Assembly (NCBI GenBank): GCA_016702505.1
Contig: JADJDU010000003.1
Span: 496,001 to 560,000 of the forward strand
Length of the DNA stretch: 64,000 bases
Direction of reading: 5' to 3'
Source: Microthrixaceae bacterium
Lineage (GTDB): Bacteria; Actinomycetota; Acidimicrobiia; Acidimicrobiales; Iamiaceae
The notes under the pieces are model-generated. The model was not told the origin of the DNA. It did not search any database and saw only the letters and a list, made by a program, of their open reading frames with translations. Shown here in pieces: positions 53,566 through 61,996 of the stretch. A program made the translations under genes and the position numbers. Within the stretch, counting starts at the first letter, position 1; each line of letters opens with the position of its first letter.

Positions 53566-53916
53566 CGCCCCTGGCCAACTGACCCCGGGCAGTACCCCCG
53601 GCCACCACCGGGCAGTTCTGCTGGCCACCCCCGGGCAGTTCTCCTGTCCGTCAGCGGGCACAAACCACTGGCCCTTGACAGCTTCCTATCCCAGTCAACG
53701 AGTCCTACGGTCAAACCCAGGATCGGCACCCGTGGTGATGTCACCGGTCCCCTCTGATGCGTCAATCGCCGATTGGCCCCCATCATTTGGCCTCTGTCCG
53801 CTAGATCTGATCGGCGCTGACGCTTGAAGCACACCTAGTCCATGCCTCGGATCCAACGGTGCCGTGCGGCTGGCTCACCTCTCCGCCAAGCCTGGTCTTT
53901 AGTGGCGTTGATGCGG

Positions 53917-53935
53917 TAAGGAGGCGAGTGGATAG
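53917..53935 (+). repeat. Interspersed repeat family 1, end fragment e
   Basis: TAAGGAGGCGAGTGGATAG matches the left end of the 58.3 kb copy with one difference, then diverges. Confidence 0.45.
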
Positions 53936-53958
53936 CAATCACCGATGTGTTCAATCCT

Positions 53959-53972
53959 GTTTCACGTGAAAC
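53959..53972. promoter_or_regulatory. parS: parS centromere site 2
   Basis: A second perfect GTTTCACGTGAAAC core, 235 bases upstream of parA. The two sites flank the IS21 insertion, so they were once close together. Confidence 0.93.
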
Positions 53973-54070
53973 GTAGCCACAAGGGCACTTGGGGGTGAGA
54001 GCAGCGCTGCGAGTACTGCCAGAGACCCGCCGCAACCGGTAGCCCGATAGGGGCAATGTCCAACGTGACC

Positions 54071-54160
54071 CGGCAGCGTTGGTCGGACCGAGGTCTTGCC
54101 TCGGTTCCGCACGCCGTGTGCATGGTCGGCTCACTATTCGCTCGCCTCCTCGGCGCGTCC
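54071..54160 (-). repeat. Interspersed repeat family 1, copy f
   Basis: Reverse orientation: ACCGAGGTCTTGCCTCGGT hairpin, CGCCGTG, CATGGTCGGCTC and TATTCGCTCGCCTCCT in family order. The inner end is diverged. It lies just upstream of parA. Confidence 0.7.
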
Positions 54161-54206
54161 GCTGTGGGTGCTTGACCCATACGCTCTGGGCGGGAAGGAT
54201 AGGCGG

Positions 54207-55199
54207 GTGACCGACTCGACGCCGTCGACTGACGCGCCTACAGGGGAGGAGCGGACAACGGCATCATGGTCGTCCGTTCCTCAAATGCCAAGGCTGTCAG
54301 CATCTGACTCTGCGCCATCCAGCCCTGAGGCTCCGGACTTGGACGCACCCCCAGTTGACACTCCCGGCCATGATCCGGGTAGTTCCATTCCAGAGCCCGT
54401 CGTTGCCTCGGCTCCTGAGAGGGTGAGGCCACCGTTGCCCAGAATCATTGCGGTGGCAAACCAGAAGGGTGGTGTTGGGAAGACCACCACGGCGGTGAAC
54501 CTTGGCGCATGTCTTGCTGATCTGGGCTATCGGACGTTGGTGGTCGACCTAGACCCCCAGGGCAATGCCAGCACTGGTCTCGGCATCAACATTCGTGGTC
54601 TCCAGGCCTCGATGTACGACGTCATCCTCAATGATGTTCCCATCGAAGATTGCATCGAGGCATCGTCAGTGAGGAATCTGTTCGTAGCTCCAGCGAGCCT
54701 TGACCTGGCCGGTGCAGAGATCGAACTGGTGCCGGCATTCAGTCGAGAGCTCCGTCTCAAGCAGGCTCTGGCCGAGGTGCGTGAGGACTATGACTACGTA
54801 CTGATCGATTGTCCGCCGTCATTGGGGCTGCTCACCATCAATGGGATGGCAGCAGCTACCGAGGTATTGGTACCCATACAGTGCGAGTACTACGCCCTAG
54901 AAGGACTTGGTCAGCTCCTGCGCAATGTGGGACTTGTCCAGAAGAACCTGAACCCCACGCTGGACGTTTCAACCATTGTCTTGGTCATGTACGACGCCCG
55001 CACGAAGTTGGCCGACCAGGTGGTGACCGAGGTCAGGAATCACTTCGGTGACAAGGTATGTCGAATGATGATCCCGAGAACCGTCCGTTTGTCGGAGGCC
55101 CCGTCGTTCGGTCAGCCGATCATCGCTTTCGATCCGTCTTCTCGCGGCGCCATCGCCTACCGGGAACTGGCCAAGGAGGTAAGTGGTGGCGCGGCGTAG
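54207..55199 (+). CDS. parA: Chromosome partitioning ATPase ParA/Soj
   Basis: 330 residues from the GTG at 54207, with GGAAGG upstream; the open frame further out crosses a repeat copy. A low-complexity acidic and Pro-rich N-terminus of about 75 residues precedes the deviant Walker A ANQKGGVGKTTTAVNLG, then DLDPQGNASTG and DYVLIDCPPSLGLL. It works with ParB-parS to segregate origins. It overlaps parB by 17 bases. Confidence 0.96.
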   Translation: MTDSTPSTDAPTGEERTTASWSSVPQMPRLSASDSAPSSPEAPDLDAPPVDTPGHDPGSSIPEPVVASAPERVRPPLPRIIAVANQKGGVGKTTTAVNLGACLADLGYRTLVVDLDPQGNASTGLGINIRGLQASMYDVILNDVPIEDCIEASSVRNLFVAPASLDLAGAEIELVPAFSRELRLKQALAEVREDYDYVLIDCPPSLGLLTINGMAAATEVLVPIQCEYYALEGLGQLLRNVGLVQKNLNPTLDVSTIVLVMYDARTKLADQVVTEVRNHFGDKVCRMMIPRTVRLSEAPSFGQPIIAFDPSSRGAIAYRELAKEVSGGAA

Positions 55200-56106
55200 T
55201 GGTTTGGGACGCGGTCTGGGGGCGCTGATCCCCAGTGAGGTGACGGCGTCCGAGCAGGACGCATCCTTGCGGGAGCTGGCGGTGAGTCAGATCGATCCCA
55301 ACCCGATGCAGCCTCGCGAGCGGTTCGATGAAGAGGCCCTTGTTGCCCTGACCGCATCGGTGAGCGAGCTTGGTGTGCTCCAGCCGGTGTTGGTGCGCCC
55401 GGTAGGGGATCGCTTCGAACTGATTGCCGGAGAACGTCGATGGCGTGCGGCCAAGCGTGCCGGGCTTCAGGCGATCCCCGCTGTGGTGAGGACGGTGGAT
55501 GACACCGCCTCACTGGAGCAGGCTGTGGTCGAGAACCTGCATCGTCAGGACTTGAACGCGTTGGAGGAGGCTGCTGCCTATCAGCAGTTGATCGAAGACT
55601 TCCAGCTTTCCCATGACGATGTCGCCCGCCGGGTAGGCAAGAGCCGGTCGGCAGTGTCGAACACGCTTCGACTGCTCCAGCTTCCGCCTTCGATCCAAAA
55701 ATTGGTGATCGAGAGCCAGATAAGTGCCGGGCATGCCCGGGCTCTGCTGGGGACTCCGGACCGTGCCTTCCAGGAGGCACTGGCTCGCCGTACGGTTTCC
55801 GATCAACTGTCGGTCCGGGACGTCGAAGAGGCAGTGAAAGCTCGAGGCGGAGACGAGTCCGAGCAGGGTGGTTCCTCGGGGGTTTCCGGTGGAGACCACC
55901 ATCAACAACCAGGCGCACAGCCCGGATCGAAGTTGCGTCCCCCCGGTCTGCTGGAGTTGGAGGAGTTGCTCTCCGACCGACTCGACACCCGGGTCAAGGT
56001 GGTAATGGGGTCGAAGCGGGGCAAGGTGACAATCGACTTTGCCACGTTGGAGGATCTCGAGCGGATCTATCGGGCTATGACCAACCCGCCAACAGTCGAA
56101 GATTGA
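55183..56106 (+). CDS. parB: Chromosome partitioning CTPase ParB/Spo0J
   Basis: 307 residues from a GTG inside the 3' end of parA. Motifs: NPMQPRERF, the CTP-binding GERRWRAAKRAG and ENLHRQDLN (about 40-130), then the HTH SHDDVARRVGKSRSAVSN, and a C-terminal dimer domain. It loads at parS and slides as a CTP clamp. Both parS sites are upstream in this window. Confidence 0.96.
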   Translation: MVARRSGLGRGLGALIPSEVTASEQDASLRELAVSQIDPNPMQPRERFDEEALVALTASVSELGVLQPVLVRPVGDRFELIAGERRWRAAKRAGLQAIPAVVRTVDDTASLEQAVVENLHRQDLNALEEAAAYQQLIEDFQLSHDDVARRVGKSRSAVSNTLRLLQLPPSIQKLVIESQISAGHARALLGTPDRAFQEALARRTVSDQLSVRDVEEAVKARGGDESEQGGSSGVSGGDHHQQPGAQPGSKLRPPGLLELEELLSDRLDTRVKVVMGSKRGKVTIDFATLEDLERIYRAMTNPPTVED

Positions 56107-56574
56107 TCAGACTCCTTGGGAGGTGCGCATATAGGCGGACCGACCCACCGATGACCGGACGATGATCGCCCGGGCTCTAGGTTGACTTGACATGTGTCCC
56201 TCATGGCGCTGTGACGTCTGACATCACCCTGAGCAAACGGGTTGTCCACAGCTTGTGAGGAAGTCTGTGGTAAACCGTTTCCCTCAACCTGCGCATGAGC
56301 TGGTTACAATGGCATCCGTCTTCTTGATCGAGACCGCTGGCAGGCGCGGAGCGCGGCGACCGAGATCGGGGTAGCGGCGCTCGCAACCCTCAGCTTCGGT
56401 GGGAGTTCGCCTAGGTGATATTGACATTACGTCAACGAGCAGGGCAGGACGTGGGTAGCACGAAGGGCGCGATCTTTCGTTGACAACGATCTCGTGATGG
56501 GGCTGTCATCGACACCACTCCGCTGGCGGCCGCTCGGAAGCCAGTCGAGAGGTAAGGGCGCTTGAGACGCGAAA
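56107..56574. other. Intergenic region after parB with short palindromes
   Basis: About 470 bases without a convincing gene. It holds one exact DnaA box TTGTCCACA (56242-56250) and two palindromic sites: TTGAC-N5-GTCAA (56421-56435) and CGTTG-A-CAACG shortly after. These could be operators or a small-RNA promoter. Nothing else recognised. Confidence 0.35.
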
Positions 56575-56602
56575 CGAGGCCAGGTCCTAAGACCAGGCCT
56601 CG
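56575..56602. terminator. Hairpin terminator between parB and trxA
   Basis: CGAGGCCAGGTC and GACCAGGCCTCG pair over 11 of 12 positions around a CTAA loop. Placed between convergent parB and trxA transcripts. Confidence 0.6.
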
Positions 56603-56745
56603 CTCCGAAGGTCGCCGTGGGGGGGAGGGCCGACGACCTCAAGGGTCATCATACGTTGTTACTGCTCGGTATGCCACCCTCCGTGGCTAATTATGCGCGA
56701 ACCGACGCCGAGGGTGAAGCCATCGGTCAGATCATGACAGCCGGA

Positions 56746-57072
56746 TCAGAGGAACTGATCGAGCTGTTGGAGCATTCCGGCCTTGCCCGAAGCGCCTTGA
56801 AACCGGTGAACCGGTTGACCGTTCTGAAACACAATGAGCGTCGGGATGCTCATGATGTCGAACTGCCGGGCTATGTCCGGGTTCTCGTCGACGTTCACCT
56901 TGGCGACCGTGATCTTGTCCAGGTTCTCTGCCGCGACCTCTTTGAGGACAGGCTCGAGGGCTCGGCATGGTCCGCACCACTCTGCCCAGAAGTCAACGAG
57001 GACGGGCTTGTCGGCGGTGGCCAGCTCCTCGGCGAAGTTGGCCTGGTCGAGGGTGGCAATGGCATTGGCCAT
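56746..57072 (-). CDS. trxA: Thioredoxin
   Basis: 108 residues. Active site WCGPC with C33 and C36 (DFWAEWCGPC), cis-Pro in SIPTLIVF. Reduced by TrxB, encoded just upstream on the same strand, it supplies electrons to ribonucleotide reductase and repairs protein disulfides. A 105-bp repeat lies between trxB and trxA in a 184-base gap. Confidence 0.96.
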   Translation of the reverse strand: MANAIATLDQANFAEELATADKPVLVDFWAEWCGPCRALEPVLKEVAAENLDKITVAKVNVDENPDIARQFDIMSIPTLIVFQNGQPVHRFQGASGKAGMLQQLDQFL

Positions 57073-57144
57073 GGTTTGATGCTCCTTGATATTGGCTCGC
57101 CGACTGTAACCGTCCCGGCCCCCAGCTGATTCCCGTCGATGGAC

Positions 57145-57249
57145 GAGGCGAGCGGATGGGCGAGCCGACCCATGAGCACGGCATCGTTAGACCGGGGCAA
57201 CGCCTCGGTCTGATCAACCTCACAGCGACGACGACCGGACCTATCCGCT
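57145..57249 (+). repeat. Interspersed repeat family 1, copy g (full)
   Basis: Full copy: AGCGGATGG at the left and CCTATCCGCT at the right as terminal inverted repeats, with the central hairpin AGACCGGGGC-AAC-GCCTCGGTCT (10 bp). Lies between trxB and trxA. Confidence 0.88.
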
Positions 57250-57256
57250 GAACCGA

Positions 57257-58219
57257 TTAGCTGTGGACGTTGGACTCCAGCCATCGCTCTGCGTCGATGG
57301 CGGCCATGCATCCAGAGCCGGCGGCGGTGATGGCCTGCTTGTAGGTGTGATCTTGTACGTCTCCGCTGGCGAAGACCCCCGCCACGGTGGTGGCGGTGCC
57401 GGGACCGGTGACCACGTAACCGTCGCTGTCGAGCTCCAACTGGTCTACGAACAGGTCTGTGTTCGGTCGATGTCCGATGGCCACGAACAGGCCGGTGACG
57501 GCGAGGGGCGACTCTTCACCGGTCTGGGTGTGACGTACCGTCAGACCGGTCAGCTTGGTGTCACCTTCGATGCTCACCACCTCGTGGTTCCACAGCATCT
57601 CGATCTTGGGGTTGCTCAACGCCCGGTCCTGCATGATCTTGGAGGCTCGGAGCTCGTCTCGCCGGTGGATCAGGACCACCTTGTCGGCGAACTTGGTGAG
57701 GAATGTGGCTTCCTCCACTGCGGAGTCTCCGCCGCCCACCACGGCGATGGTGTGATTGCGGAAGAAGAAGCCGTCGCAGGTGGCACATGTCGACACGCCG
57801 TGACCGAGCAACTCGCGCTCGCGGTCCAGGCCGAGCATCAGCGACTGGGCCCCGGTGGCCACGATTACCGAATGGGCGCGATAAGTGGGTTCGGGTGCGT
57901 CAGGGTCGCCAACCCACAGCCGGAACGGACGTTCCGTGAGGTCGACGCGGCTGACCTTCTCGTAACGGGTCTGAGCGCCGAATCTCTGAGCCTGCTCGCG
58001 GAACCGCATCATCAGGTCGGGACCCATGACCCCCTCTGGAAATCCGGGGAAGTTCTCCACCTCGGTGGTGAGCATGAGTTGACCACCCGGTTGATCAGAG
58101 GTCGAAGACGGCTCGCCCTCCAGCACCAGGGGCTCGAGGTTGGCTCGTGCCGTGTAGATGGCCGCGGTGAGCCCGGCAGGGCCGGATCCGATGATGACGA
58201 CGTTGTGGATGTCGGACAC
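57257..58219 (-). CDS. trxB: Thioredoxin reductase
   Basis: 320 residues from the GTG at 58219; a longer frame would translate the adjacent repeat. FAD motif GSGPAG (about 12-17), redox pair CATC in STCATCDGFF, NADPH motif GGGDSAVEEA and FAD motif GVFASGDV. It transfers electrons from NADPH to TrxA. Repeat copies lie on both sides. Confidence 0.96.
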   Translation of the reverse strand: MSDIHNVVIIGSGPAGLTAAIYTARANLEPLVLEGEPSSTSDQPGGQLMLTTEVENFPGFPEGVMGPDLMMRFREQAQRFGAQTRYEKVSRVDLTERPFRLWVGDPDAPEPTYRAHSVIVATGAQSLMLGLDRERELLGHGVSTCATCDGFFFRNHTIAVVGGGDSAVEEATFLTKFADKVVLIHRRDELRASKIMQDRALSNPKIEMLWNHEVVSIEGDTKLTGLTVRHTQTGEESPLAVTGLFVAIGHRPNTDLFVDQLELDSDGYVVTGPGTATTVAGVFASGDVQDHTYKQAITAAGSGCMAAIDAERWLESNVHS

Positions 58220-58280
58220 GGGGACTCCGTTTCGGGACAGGGACGTCGGAAGCAACCGGATCGGACCGGTAGTTCTTCCG

Positions 58281-58402
58281 GGACGCTTAGGAGGCGAGCG
58301 GATAGACGAGCCGACCCATAAGCACGGCATGGTCTAGATCGAGGCAACGCCTCGGTCTGATCAACCTAGTAGCGACGACGACCGGACCTATCCGCTCGGG
58401 TC
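58281..58402 (+). repeat. Interspersed repeat family 1, copy h (reference copy)
   Basis: Best-preserved copy. Perfect 11-bp terminal inverted repeats CGAGCGGATAG (58295-58305) and CTATCCGCTCG (58388-58398). Central hairpin AGATCGAGGC-AAC-GCCTCGGTCT (58336-58358). Lies upstream of trxB. Confidence 0.9.
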
Positions 58403-58417
58403 CTGATGACGATGTCT

Positions 58418-58765
58418 TCAGTAGGTGTCGGGGGCAGCTGGGCTGTTGGCTTTGCGGATCAGGACGATGCCCGTGATCGTGAATACCACCGCGAGCCCCA
58501 GGTAGATCCACCAAACCGGCCCGGGTACGTAGTTGTCCAGCACTCGGATCAAGACGATCAGGAACAGAACCAGCGCAATCGAGGCGACCACCGCGGCGAC
58601 CAAGCCGTAGACGAGCGCGCGGGCCGCGATCAGTGCCGGTCTTGTGGTCTTGTCCCTGACCTTGCCGATCACGTCGACGACGGTGTCGGCAGCCTGAGCT
58701 GGCCACTCGGCCGGGATCACGGTGCCGGGTTGGGAGGTTCCATTGGGCGACGAAGGCGCGGCCAT
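58418..58765 (-). CDS. Holin-X-like small membrane protein
   Basis: 115 residues with two membrane segments (about 51-75 and 84-104), preceded by a polar N-terminus. The layout and ALVYGLVAAVVASIALVLFL resemble the actinobacterial holin-X/DUF1469 group, small membrane proteins of unclear role near trx or parAB genes. Confidence 0.55.
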   Translation of the reverse strand: MAAPSSPNGTSQPGTVIPAEWPAQAADTVVDVIGKVRDKTTRPALIAARALVYGLVAAVVASIALVLFLIVLIRVLDNYVPGPVWWIYLGLAVVFTITGIVLIRKANSPAAPDTY

Positions 58766-58863
58766 GGGACCGCACCCTACCCGCCCAGGCCATCACGTCA
58801 GTCTCCCGAGCTTTGCAAGTGACCGCGATGCGGTTGCCGCTGGGCCATCGCCCCCGGGCTGGA

Positions 58864-59736
58864 TCAGCGCTGGAAGCCGAGGACCGGTATGCAGCTGAGC
58901 TCGCCGACGGCCAAGACCAGCGTCGTGGCCGTCCCATCATCGGTTTCGTACGGCAGCTCGTAGACCACGGTTCGGTCTCCGGCCACGGTGGCCAACCCGA
59001 CGTTCACCGGGTCGCCATCGGTGTTGAACATGGCGTCGACCTTGCCTAGGCAACGGAAGGCGGCGTCGAGGTCGGCCTCGGAGGATGGGGGCGTGGACTC
59101 GTCGGGTTGAGGGAAACCGTCACGCAGGTGGACTCGGAGTGCGTCGGAGTCGGTGAAGTCACCCAACGGCACTAGAACCGGCACATCGTCGCTTGTTTCG
59201 GAGCCGGCGGAGGCGGTGGTGGTCGCCTCGGCTCCGGCGGCCTCGGACTCGGCAGGGGCCGCGGCGTCAGGAGCCACGGCTGACGCCTCGCCACGATCGG
59301 CCAGGTCACCCGAGCCATCATCGGAGGTGCCTATGGACGAGCCCACCGCGTTGAACGCCACCTCGGCTTGATCACGACCGGTGTACACCAGGGTCAGCCC
59401 GATCCCCATGAGGATCAACACCACCGCGGCGACCAGCCAGCCCGGTACCGGCCCGGTCCGAGACGATGGAATCGGTACGACCCCGTCCCGGTCGGGCTCC
59501 TGGTCATCATGTTCAGAGGTGGTCTGAACGGCACTATCGATCATGGCGGTGATCACGTCATCGCCCAAGGGAGGCACCGACGACTCGGCCAGCATTCCTT
59601 GGGCGTCACGAAGCTGACTCAGGCGCGAGCTGGCGCTGGGGTCGGCGGCGATGCGGGCGACGGTGGCGGCATCGGCGTCACCGTCGAGGACGGACGACAG
59701 CAGATCGTCGTCGAGAGGGGAAGGGGTGGAGGTCAT
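58864..59736 (-). CDS. Anti-sigma factor-like membrane protein
   Basis: 290 residues: a short N-terminal region of the anti-sigma kind (DDLLSSVLDGDADAATVARI, 10-29), one membrane segment (about 97-118), then an acidic extracytoplasmic region ending in a folded domain with Cys residues (AAFRCLGKVDAMFN). It overlaps the sigma-factor gene by four bases. It probably holds the SigM-like sigma factor at the membrane until a signal arrives. Confidence 0.7.
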   Translation of the reverse strand: MTSTPSPLDDDLLSSVLDGDADAATVARIAADPSASSRLSQLRDAQGMLAESSVPPLGDDVITAMIDSAVQTTSEHDDQEPDRDGVVPIPSSRTGPVPGWLVAAVVLILMGIGLTLVYTGRDQAEVAFNAVGSSIGTSDDGSGDLADRGEASAVAPDAAAPAESEAAGAEATTTASAGSETSDDVPVLVPLGDFTDSDALRVHLRDGFPQPDESTPPSSEADLDAAFRCLGKVDAMFNTDGDPVNVGLATVAGDRTVVYELPYETDDGTATTLVLAVGELSCIPVLGFQR

Positions 59737-60341
59737 GGTGCAGTAGTGGGACGAACGGTGGGGGTCGTTGAGTTCCCGGGTTGAGCATGGTCGATTGCGT
59801 CAGCCAGTTGACCGCGGCCCCTGGCAATGCGCGACCTGACAGTTCCGATGGGTACGTCGAGTACTTCGGCGATCTCGGCGTAGTCGAGTTGGCAGATGTC
59901 GCGCAGCACGACTGCGGCCCGGAATTCGGGGGCCAGCCCGGCAAGGGCTTGATCCACCAGCAGGCGGCTCGAAACGGCGTCTCCGACTCGGTCGACACCG
60001 ACTGACGTCGTATCACTTCGATCGTTGCCCCCCTCGGGTGACCCGGTTTCGATCGGGGTGGGGCGGCGCTTGCGTCGGCGCAGCTCATCGAGGCAGACGT
60101 TGGTGGTGACGCGGTACACCCAGGTCGAGAACTTGGATCGGCCGTCGAAGCGGGGAAGACCCTTGACGATGGCGATCAGGGCTTCCTGGGTGGCGTCGAG
60201 AGCATCGGTGTCGTTGCCGGTGATACGTCGGCAGACCGCATGGATCTGAGGTTGGTGCCTTCGGAGCAGGAGTTCCAGCGAGGCGCGATTGCCAGCTTGG
60301 GCGGCTTCTACTTCGGCTCGTTCCGCAACTGGATCTGTCAT
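59733..60341 (-). CDS. ECF sigma factor (SigM-like)
   Basis: 202 residues with sigma region 2 (AVCRRITGNDTDALDATQEA) and region 4 (QLDYAEIAEVLDVPIGTVRSR). A group IV sigma factor. The kinase-sigma-anti-sigma order with four-base overlaps, close to trxAB and parAB, is the actinobacterial sigM locus arrangement. It likely responds to envelope or redox stress. Confidence 0.85.
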   Translation of the reverse strand: MTDPVAERAEVEAAQAGNRASLELLLRRHQPQIHAVCRRITGNDTDALDATQEALIAIVKGLPRFDGRSKFSTWVYRVTTNVCLDELRRRKRRPTPIETGSPEGGNDRSDTTSVGVDRVGDAVSSRLLVDQALAGLAPEFRAAVVLRDICQLDYAEIAEVLDVPIGTVRSRIARGRGQLADAIDHAQPGNSTTPTVRPTTAP

Positions 60342-61891
60342 CGGCCTCGCACCTCCAGCGAGCTGACCGTCACGGCTCTGTCCTCACCCACATCGGTGAA
60401 CCAGATCATCACACGCGACCCCGACCGACGGGCGAAGGAGACCAGGGTCGCTCCTGGCGAGGCGTCGGTGACGGTGGCCACTGGGTCACCCCATGCGGCC
60501 CTGTCGGTGGGTTGGCCGCCCGTCGACACCAAGATCTCAGCGGCCCAGCCTCGGTTGGGTGACGTGACGGTGAGTTCGGACAACTCGTGGGTGGATCCAA
60601 GGTCAGCTACCAGGCCGAAACCGGGCTTGTGCACGGTCACATCCCGGTTGCGGTAGGTCTCACTGGTCCATCCCGAGGTGGGATCCTGGTCGGTCAGGCC
60701 GGCTAGGAGGTCGTCGTTTTCACCGTTGGTTCCTGGTGGAGGGTCGAACGTGGAGAACCCAGCCACGGCCACGATGGGATCTTCCGATGCACTTCTGGTG
60801 GCACCCACGTAGATGGCGGCCGCGGCGACGGCGACGATCAACAGGACCAGAAGGATGGCCCCAGCCCCGCCCCGTCGACCGGCCCCAGGTGGGCTACCGA
60901 CATCAAGGGCCGACTCGGGAACGGTCCGAGGGCTCGATGATCCCGCGACCATCGGCCCGCCAAGGTCGTGTCTCTCCTCAACTGGTCCCATCGACGGGCC
61001 AGGGGTGGAGGTGGCGGCGGCCAGGGCCACGGCGCTTGCTCGGGACGGGTCGGCGCCGGCATGGAGGAGTGCAGCGCGCATTGCCGTGGCCGTGGGGAAA
61101 CGGTCCTCGGGGCGCCGAGCCAGCGCTCGGCCGATCACCGCTTCCACCGCGACGGGGATGTCGGGGCGCAGTTGGCGGGGGCGAACGGGGTCGTTGTGGA
61201 GCCGGGCCAGCGCCGTGGCAGTGTCGGAGTCCCCCTTGAACGGCGGTACACCGGTGAGGGCCTCGTACAGCACGATGCCGAGCGCGTAGATGTCGGTTCG
61301 GGCGTCGACGGTGACGCCTTGCACTTGCTCGGGAGCGAGGTATTTGGCGGTACCCACCATGGCCCCGTCGTCGGTGTGATCGGCTCCCTGAGCGGCCTTG
61401 GCGATTCCGAAGTCGGCGACCAGGACTCGCCCATCGGCCGACAGCAAGATGTTGGCGGGTTTCACGTCGCGGTGGACCAGTCCGCCAACGTGAGCGGCAC
61501 CCAAGGCGTCGGCTACCTGTATTCCGATGGCGAGAACGGCCTGAAGCTGTAGCGGACCGTGAGCGTCGATGTCGGCTCGCAGCGTGGTTCCCCGCACCAA
61601 CTCCATGACGATGGCGTTCACCTCGCCATCCACCACGGTGTCATAGACAGAGACGATCGAGGGATGGGTGAGCCGGGCGGCGGCCACGGCCTCCGCTCGA
61701 AACCGTTCAACGAAGGCCCGGTCGGTGGCCAGGTGAGGGTGTAGCACTTTGACCGCCACCCGTCGGGCCAGGACCTCATCGGTGGCTTCGTAAACCTGGG
61801 CCATGCCACCGGCGGCGATGGGGCGGTTCAGGCGGTATCGCCCGGCCAGGACGCGGCCGGTGAGCAGGGCGGAAGCAGGGGAGGTGGCCAC
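60338..61891 (-). CDS. Transmembrane Ser/Thr protein kinase with discoidin-like C-terminal domain
   Basis: 517 residues. Kinase domain about 15-280: glycine loop AAGGMAQVYEA, catalytic Lys in VAVKVLH, VHRDVKPANIL and DFGIAK. A single membrane segment (about 346-366, GAILLVLLIVAVAAAAIYV) leads to an extracytoplasmic beta-domain (about 380-517) with WTSETYRNRDVTV, like discoidin/NPCBM sugar-binding modules. It may sense cell-wall sugars and phosphorylate cell-envelope proteins. It overlaps the sigma gene by four bases. Confidence 0.88.
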   Translation of the reverse strand: MATSPASALLTGRVLAGRYRLNRPIAAGGMAQVYEATDEVLARRVAVKVLHPHLATDRAFVERFRAEAVAAARLTHPSIVSVYDTVVDGEVNAIVMELVRGTTLRADIDAHGPLQLQAVLAIGIQVADALGAAHVGGLVHRDVKPANILLSADGRVLVADFGIAKAAQGADHTDDGAMVGTAKYLAPEQVQGVTVDARTDIYALGIVLYEALTGVPPFKGDSDTATALARLHNDPVRPRQLRPDIPVAVEAVIGRALARRPEDRFPTATAMRAALLHAGADPSRASAVALAAATSTPGPSMGPVEERHDLGGPMVAGSSSPRTVPESALDVGSPPGAGRRGGAGAILLVLLIVAVAAAAIYVGATRSASEDPIVAVAGFSTFDPPPGTNGENDDLLAGLTDQDPTSGWTSETYRNRDVTVHKPGFGLVADLGSTHELSELTVTSPNRGWAAEILVSTGGQPTDRAAWGDPVATVTDASPGATLVSFARRSGSRVMIWFTDVGEDRAVTVSSLEVRGR

Positions 61892-61996
61892 GACGCCACA
61901 AAGCTAGAGGGCGCGCCCTCCGACACAGGGGCGAGCCCGCCCGTGGATACCGCGGGTGCCGTGACCCTGATGAAGCATGATCGGTCGCTAGCTGGG

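Larger units (their letters stand above)
51160..53650 (+). mobile_element. Degenerate IS21-family element
   Basis: Encodes broken istA and istB. Each end holds about three copies of a 20-base unit: on the right GGCCA(N)GGGCAGT-type units at 53573-53645, on the left their inverted form (TGCCCGGTGGCGG, TGCCTGTTGGCGGCC, TGCCCAGTGGCGG) at about 51176-51240. Multiple internal terminal repeats are a mark of IS21. At least five frameshifts make it inactive, or the assembly is faulty here. Confidence 0.8.

Noticed and set aside
58220..58330. Extended N-terminus of TrxB
   Set aside because: The extra codons translate the interspersed repeat and precede the FAD motif by an abnormal distance.
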